Positions 15,298 through 17,692 of a DNA stretch of 17,692 nt are shown here, in pieces. The notes beneath the pieces were generated by a model. The model had not been told where the DNA came from, did not search any database, and saw nothing but the letters and a program-made list of their open reading frames with translations. Positions within the stretch are counted from its first letter, which is position 1; every line of letters starts with the position of its first letter. The stretch spans positions 1 to 17,692 of the forward strand of contig CABUJL010000031.1 of the NCBI GenBank assembly GCA_902491915.1, read 5' to 3'. The position numbers and the translations under genes are program-made. The stretch comes from an uncultured Collinsella sp. Its GTDB lineage: Bacteria; Actinomycetota; Coriobacteriia; Coriobacteriales; Coriobacteriaceae.

Positions 15298-15313
15298 GTT
15301 TCCGCAGGGTTAA
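15298..15313 (-). promoter_or_regulatory. GlnR-like box upstream of glnA
   Basis: On the minus strand TTAAC-N6-GAAAC matches nine of ten defined positions of the actinobacterial GlnR pattern gTnAc-N6-GaAAc. It would lie about 37-52 bases upstream of the predicted start, a normal place for an OmpR-type activator. Only one pair is clear; GlnR sites often have two. Confidence 0.5.
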
Positions 15314-15366
15314 AGCGTATCAAGCGCTCAAAAAACGTGTGCGAACTGGCCGTTACGAACGAGCGG

Positions 15367-15738
15367 CTAGCGTTCAGATTCGGAGACAATTTGTCTACAG
15401 GCTCGTTCCAGCGTAGGGAACTCCATCGTCACTGCATCCCAAACAACCGAGCGGTCGACATTGCCGTAATCATGCGCAAGATAATTTCTCATGCCGATAA
15501 TTCCACGCCATTCGATTTCGGGATGAAGCCGCTGCGAGCGTTCCGACAATTTGCCCGCTTCTTCCGTTACCCTAAGCGCACACATCAAAAGGGAGTCCGC
15601 CAACGCCCTCGTCCGCACGTCATTCGCATGCAGAAACTGGTCCTCGGTGATATCAAAAACCTTGATGCGCTCGTTCGTTTCAGAAATGGCATCCAAAACC
15701 TCTTGGGCGCGAAGGCTGTCTGACTTACGCGCGATCAT
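15367..15738 (-). CDS. hepT: HepT-like ribonuclease toxin (HEPN, DUF86)
   Basis: The 123-residue protein has the HEPN RNase motif R-x4-H-x-Y as RNYLAHDY (Arg84, His89, Tyr91), with the helical layout of the family (GIIGMRNYLAHDYG preceded by a leucine-rich helix). HepT toxins cleave RNA and are silenced when the partner MntA attaches AMP to the tyrosine of this motif, and that tyrosine is present here. Its ATG lies within the last codons of the mntA-like gene (14-base overlap) with AAGGAG nine bases upstream, the usual coupling in these operons. The ORF is less GC-rich than the surrounding housekeeping genes, which suggests acquisition. No clear terminator follows, only a T6 run near 15334 on the minus strand. 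Confidence 0.88.
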   Translation of the reverse strand: MIARKSDSLRAQEVLDAISETNERIKVFDITEDQFLHANDVRTRALADSLLMCALRVTEEAGKLSERSQRLHPEIEWRGIIGMRNYLAHDYGNVDRSVVWDAVTMEFPTLERACRQIVSESER

Positions 15739-16219
15739 AAAGGATCACTCCTTCGCGCTCGATTACCGCGGCAAGATCGTCATCAAGATAGTCACTCGAG
15801 ACAAGGTCAACCTGCTTCCCGGTTTCTTTGCGAACCGCCTCGCCAAACGCCGACAACGCGAAAAGACCAAAGCCCTGCTCGCGATCGACTTCGAGACGCA
15901 AGTCAATATCGCTATCGACATGTGCCTCGCCCCGGGCATACGAACCAAAAAGAATCACGGTTTTGATGGCGGGAATCGAGCTGGCTGCCTCGCGGACGGC
16001 GGACTCAATCTGGGCAGTATCCAAAATGCCCGTCGCGGCGCTTTCGCTCGCAGAGCTTTTACCAAGTGAAGGAACAAACGGCAGAGAGCGCTCGCGCAGC
16101 ATCTGCCTCATAAACATATTGACCGCAACAGACGAAGTCATGCCAAGCTCTTCGCACAGTTCGGCAAATGAGTCTTTAATTGACGAGTCCACTCGCACAC
16201 TCAGCACAGACGCAGCCAT
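15725..16219 (-). CDS. mntA: MntA-type nucleotidyltransferase antitoxin with an N-terminal RelB/DinJ-like domain
   Basis: The 164-residue protein joins two modules. Residues 1-50 (VLSVRVDSSIKDSFAELCEE, VNMFMRQMLRERSLPF) read as a RelB/DinJ ribbon-helix-helix DNA-binding antitoxin domain. Residues 68-164 are a minimal nucleotidyltransferase with GSYARGEAHVDSDID, fitting GS-x10-DxD (Gly92, Ser93, Asp104, Asp106), and a third acidic position in QVDLV (Asp138). MntA enzymes neutralise HepT by adenylylating it. Ordinary MntA proteins lack the N-terminal domain as far as I know, so here autoregulation and toxin modification may be combined. The start is secure: AGGAGG lies five bases upstream of the ATG at 16219. 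It is the first gene of the operon, 42 bases after the lacI-type gene. Confidence 0.85.
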   Translation of the reverse strand: MAASVLSVRVDSSIKDSFAELCEELGMTSSVAVNMFMRQMLRERSLPFVPSLGKSSASESAATGILDTAQIESAVREAASSIPAIKTVILFGSYARGEAHVDSDIDLRLEVDREQGFGLFALSAFGEAVRKETGKQVDLVSSDYLDDDLAAVIEREGVILYDRA

Positions 16220-16234
16220 GGATACCTCCTGTAT

Positions 16235-16276
16235 GACATTGTCTATATATTATCACACAGGCTAGCGCGAGGTCGA
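16235..16276 (-). promoter_or_regulatory. Promoter and possible operator of the mntA-hepT operon
   Basis: On the minus strand TCGACC (16271-16276) and GATAAT (16249-16254) are 16 bases apart, the -35 lying within the end of the lacI-type gene. Just downstream is the palindrome GACATTGTC (16235-16243), where the RelB/DinJ-like domain could bind to repress its own operon. Confidence 0.45.
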
Positions 16277-17284
16277 TGCGCGGTGTTCGATGTGGCCGGG
16301 GATCTCGATGCGTTTGGGCGCCAGCTTCGCGGCCTCGCCCACGGTGGTGGTAACAACGTCGATACGCTCGGAGAGACGCTCGACCACGCGCTCGGCAATG
16401 GTGAGGGTGTCCTGCGCGGCCGTGGTCACGCCACCAAAGAGCACATGGTTCCAGGGGTAGTCGTCAAACGTCGCGATCTTGAGCCCCGCCGGCAGCGAGG
16501 GTCCCAGCTGCGCTAGCGCCTCGGTCAGACGCAGGAAAACCAAGCCGTTGACAGCAATGAGGCCGAGCTTTTTACCTGCATAGCCGCAGATGGTCTCGTC
16601 CAGGCGGCCGACGCCCGTGGCGCCCCCGTCGGCCAGGGTGACGACCTCGCCGGCAAGGCCGCGGTGCAAAAGCTCGTCGGTAAAGGCCTCGGCGCGCTTG
16701 CGACGCACGGGGCTGTCGTCGCTTGCCTCGGTGAGCAGGCACAGGCGCTCGCTGCCAGCGGCGGTCAAGGCGTCTACCAGGCCGGCGACCAGCTCACGGT
16801 TGTTAGATGTCACCAGATCGACACCGCCGTCGGCAACGTCGCGGTCGAGCAGCACAACGGGCAGGCGCCCCGCGGCCGCGGCGATCGCCTTGTCGTTGCC
16901 TCCGCAGGTGTTGACGACCAGGCCGTCCACGTCAGCATCGATAAGTCTGGCGAGCGACTCGGCCTCCTTAGCGGGGTCGTTGCCGCTAATGGCCGTCATG
17001 AGCGAGCAGCCGCGCGCGGCGGCGCTGGCGGAAAGTCCTTCAAGCATGGCGCTCGAGAACGGGTTGGCGATGTCGGCCAGGATCACACCGATGAGGTTGG
17101 TACGCGGGCTGCGCAGATTGCGCGCGGCAGCACGTGGGCGATAGCCGGTGCGCTCGATGACCTCGGCGATGCGGGCGCGGGTCTCCTCGGTCATTTGCCC
17201 GGGACGGTTGTTGAGATAGCGCGAGACCGTGGCCGGGCTCACACCCGCCTCGGCGGCAATGTCCTTGATTCTCATCTGCGCCAT
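16262..17284 (-). CDS. LacI-family transcriptional repressor
   Basis: The 340-residue protein begins MAQMRIKDIAAEAGVSPATV, the LacI helix-turn-helix, with RPRAAARNLRSPRTNLIGVI as hinge and entry to the periplasmic-binding-protein-like sensor domain (about residues 60-330: ADIANPFSSAMLEG, DGLVVNTCGG, VVLLDRDV). I chose the ATG at 17284, with GGGG about seven bases upstream; in-frame ATGs at 17332 and 17323 have no ribosome site and precede the family's usual start. It is divergent from the sugar kinase, with two operator-like sites between, so it probably represses that gene and responds to a sugar acid or related metabolite. The ligand cannot be read. Its end carries the -35 of the toxin-antitoxin operon. 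Confidence 0.93.
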   Translation of the reverse strand: MAQMRIKDIAAEAGVSPATVSRYLNNRPGQMTEETRARIAEVIERTGYRPRAAARNLRSPRTNLIGVILADIANPFSSAMLEGLSASAAARGCSLMTAISGNDPAKEAESLARLIDADVDGLVVNTCGGNDKAIAAAAGRLPVVLLDRDVADGGVDLVTSNNRELVAGLVDALTAAGSERLCLLTEASDDSPVRRKRAEAFTDELLHRGLAGEVVTLADGGATGVGRLDETICGYAGKKLGLIAVNGLVFLRLTEALAQLGPSLPAGLKIATFDDYPWNHVLFGGVTTAAQDTLTIAERVVERLSERIDVVTTTVGEAAKLAPKRIEIPGHIEHRASTSR

Positions 17285-17348
17285 GGCGCACCCCGTTTCC
17301 CAATTGTCAGCAGTCTGAGCCATTTTAGGCATTTTTTAAAAATCTCGG

Positions 17349-17375
17349 TTGCAAAACGCTGTAGGTGAGTATACT
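17349..17375 (+). promoter_or_regulatory. Candidate promoter of the sugar kinase
   Basis: TTGCAA (17349-17354) and TATACT (17370-17375) are 15 bases apart, shorter than ideal. The -10 lies in the palindrome AGTATACT, which could serve in both directions in this divergent region. The operators begin 12 bases downstream, where a repressor would block initiation. Confidence 0.45.
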
Positions 17376-17386
17376 ACAACTCGAAA

Positions 17387-17413
17387 CGAAACCGATTTCG
17401 TAAACCGATTTCG
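17387..17413. promoter_or_regulatory. Tandem LacI-type operators
   Basis: CGAAACCGATTTCG (17387-17400) is a near-palindrome with arms CGAAA and TTTCG around a CG-containing centre, as in LacI-family sites. The unit AAACCGATTTCG recurs 13 bases later (17402-17413). This spacing would place two dimers slightly more than one helical turn apart. The sites lie just downstream of the kinase promoter. Confidence 0.65.
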
Positions 17414-17418
17414 GCGAG

Positions 17419-17474
17419 CGTTGGCACGCAGGTGCAAAGACGCACCCTACCGTCTTGGCACCTGCGTGCCAACG
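17419..17474. repeat. Long two-step hairpin in the kinase leader
   Basis: Arms CGTTGGCACGCAGGTGC (17419-17435) and GCACCTGCGTGCCAACG (17458-17474) pair perfectly over 17 bp. After one A/G mismatch an inner stem AAGACG/CGTCTT closes on the loop CACCCTAC. It lies between the operators and the kinase ribosome site, with no U run on either side. It could be an attenuating or stabilising mRNA structure or another dispersed palindrome. Confidence 0.75.
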
Positions 17475-17517
17475 CCATATCAAAGGTGTACGCACGAGTA
17501 AAAGGAGCTGCGCGACC

Positions 17518-17692
17518 ATGGGTAAAACGGTTCTTACCTTCGGCGAGATCATGATGAGACTCTCACCCAAAGATCATCTGCGCATTGAGCAGGCAACCGA
17601 GTTTGACGTCCGCTACGGCGGCGCCGAGGCCAACACTGCGCTTTCCCTGGCCTACCAGGGCGACAAGGCCGCTTACGTCTCCGTTGTCCCGG
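17518..17692 (+). CDS. kdgK: PfkB-family sugar kinase, 2-keto-3-deoxygluconate kinase-like (5' end only)
   Basis: Only the first 58 codons are present. MGKTVLTFGEIMMRLSP, FDVRYGGAEANTALSLAYQG and YVSVVP match the N-terminus of Firmicutes-type KdgK, where TFGEIMxRLSP and YGGxEAN mark the sugar-binding region of the ribokinase fold. KdgK phosphorylates 2-keto-3-deoxygluconate in uronic-acid and pectin breakdown. The ATG is preceded by AAAGGAG (17501-17507) at 10 bases. It is divergent from the LacI-type gene and behind its likely operators. Other PfkB kinases such as fructokinases share part of this pattern, so substrate is less sure than family. Confidence 0.85.
   Translation, partial: MGKTVLTFGEIMMRLSPKDHLRIEQATEFDVRYGGAEANTALSLAYQGDKAAYVSVVP

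Overview
The window looks like a piece of chromosome from a high-GC gut actinobacterium of the class Coriobacteriia, most likely Collinsella or a close relative. This is an inference from the mix of gene content (a moaC-mobB fusion, a long NAD-dependent DNA ligase, a GlnR-like regulator beside glnA, and a DUF559-type protein) and from protein style. No database search was possible.

Layout, left to right. (i) 1-1920, minus: N-terminal part of a large secreted surface protein with a choice-of-anchor-A-like region and the start of a SpaA/Cna_B-like domain. Its reading frame is broken at an 8-bp G tract and is otherwise open to the window edge. (ii) 1921-2425: AT-rich gap. (iii) 2426-5941, minus: a Cof-type HAD phosphatase, then moaC-mobB and moaA of molybdenum cofactor synthesis, separated by a dense cluster of palindromic repeats. 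(iv) 6177-7214, minus: a DUF559-like nuclease-fold protein bracketed by two copies of a roughly 60-bp palindrome. (v) 7551-8897, plus: a MATE efflux pump behind a MerR-type promoter. (vi) 9053-12975, minus: ligA and a membrane-anchored HtrA-like protease. (vii) 13182-15232, minus: a glutamine synthetase homologue that has lost several catalytic residues, followed by an orphan GlnR-like regulator. (viii) 15367-16219, minus: a MntA/HepT toxin-antitoxin operon whose MntA carries an N-terminal RelB/DinJ-like domain. (ix) 16262 to the end: a LacI-family repressor divergent from a KdgK-like sugar kinase, with tandem operators and a long leader hairpin between them.

Two families of dispersed hairpins link the window. 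Family A (2379, 3343, 3488, 13145, and perhaps the terminator at 3541) keeps a core like GGGGACAGG while its stem arms change, and always points in the direction of the neighbouring minus-strand genes. Family B (3407, 6078, 7316) has arms like CATCACAACATTCG and an asymmetric loop that gives it an orientation.

The observations I rate highest are the G-tract frameshift in the surface protein (a candidate phase-variation switch), the degenerate glutamine synthetase paired with a degenerate response regulator and a GlnR-like box, the nuclease gene framed by family B palindromes, the stem-variable, core-conserved family A hairpins, and the RelB/DinJ-MntA fusion.
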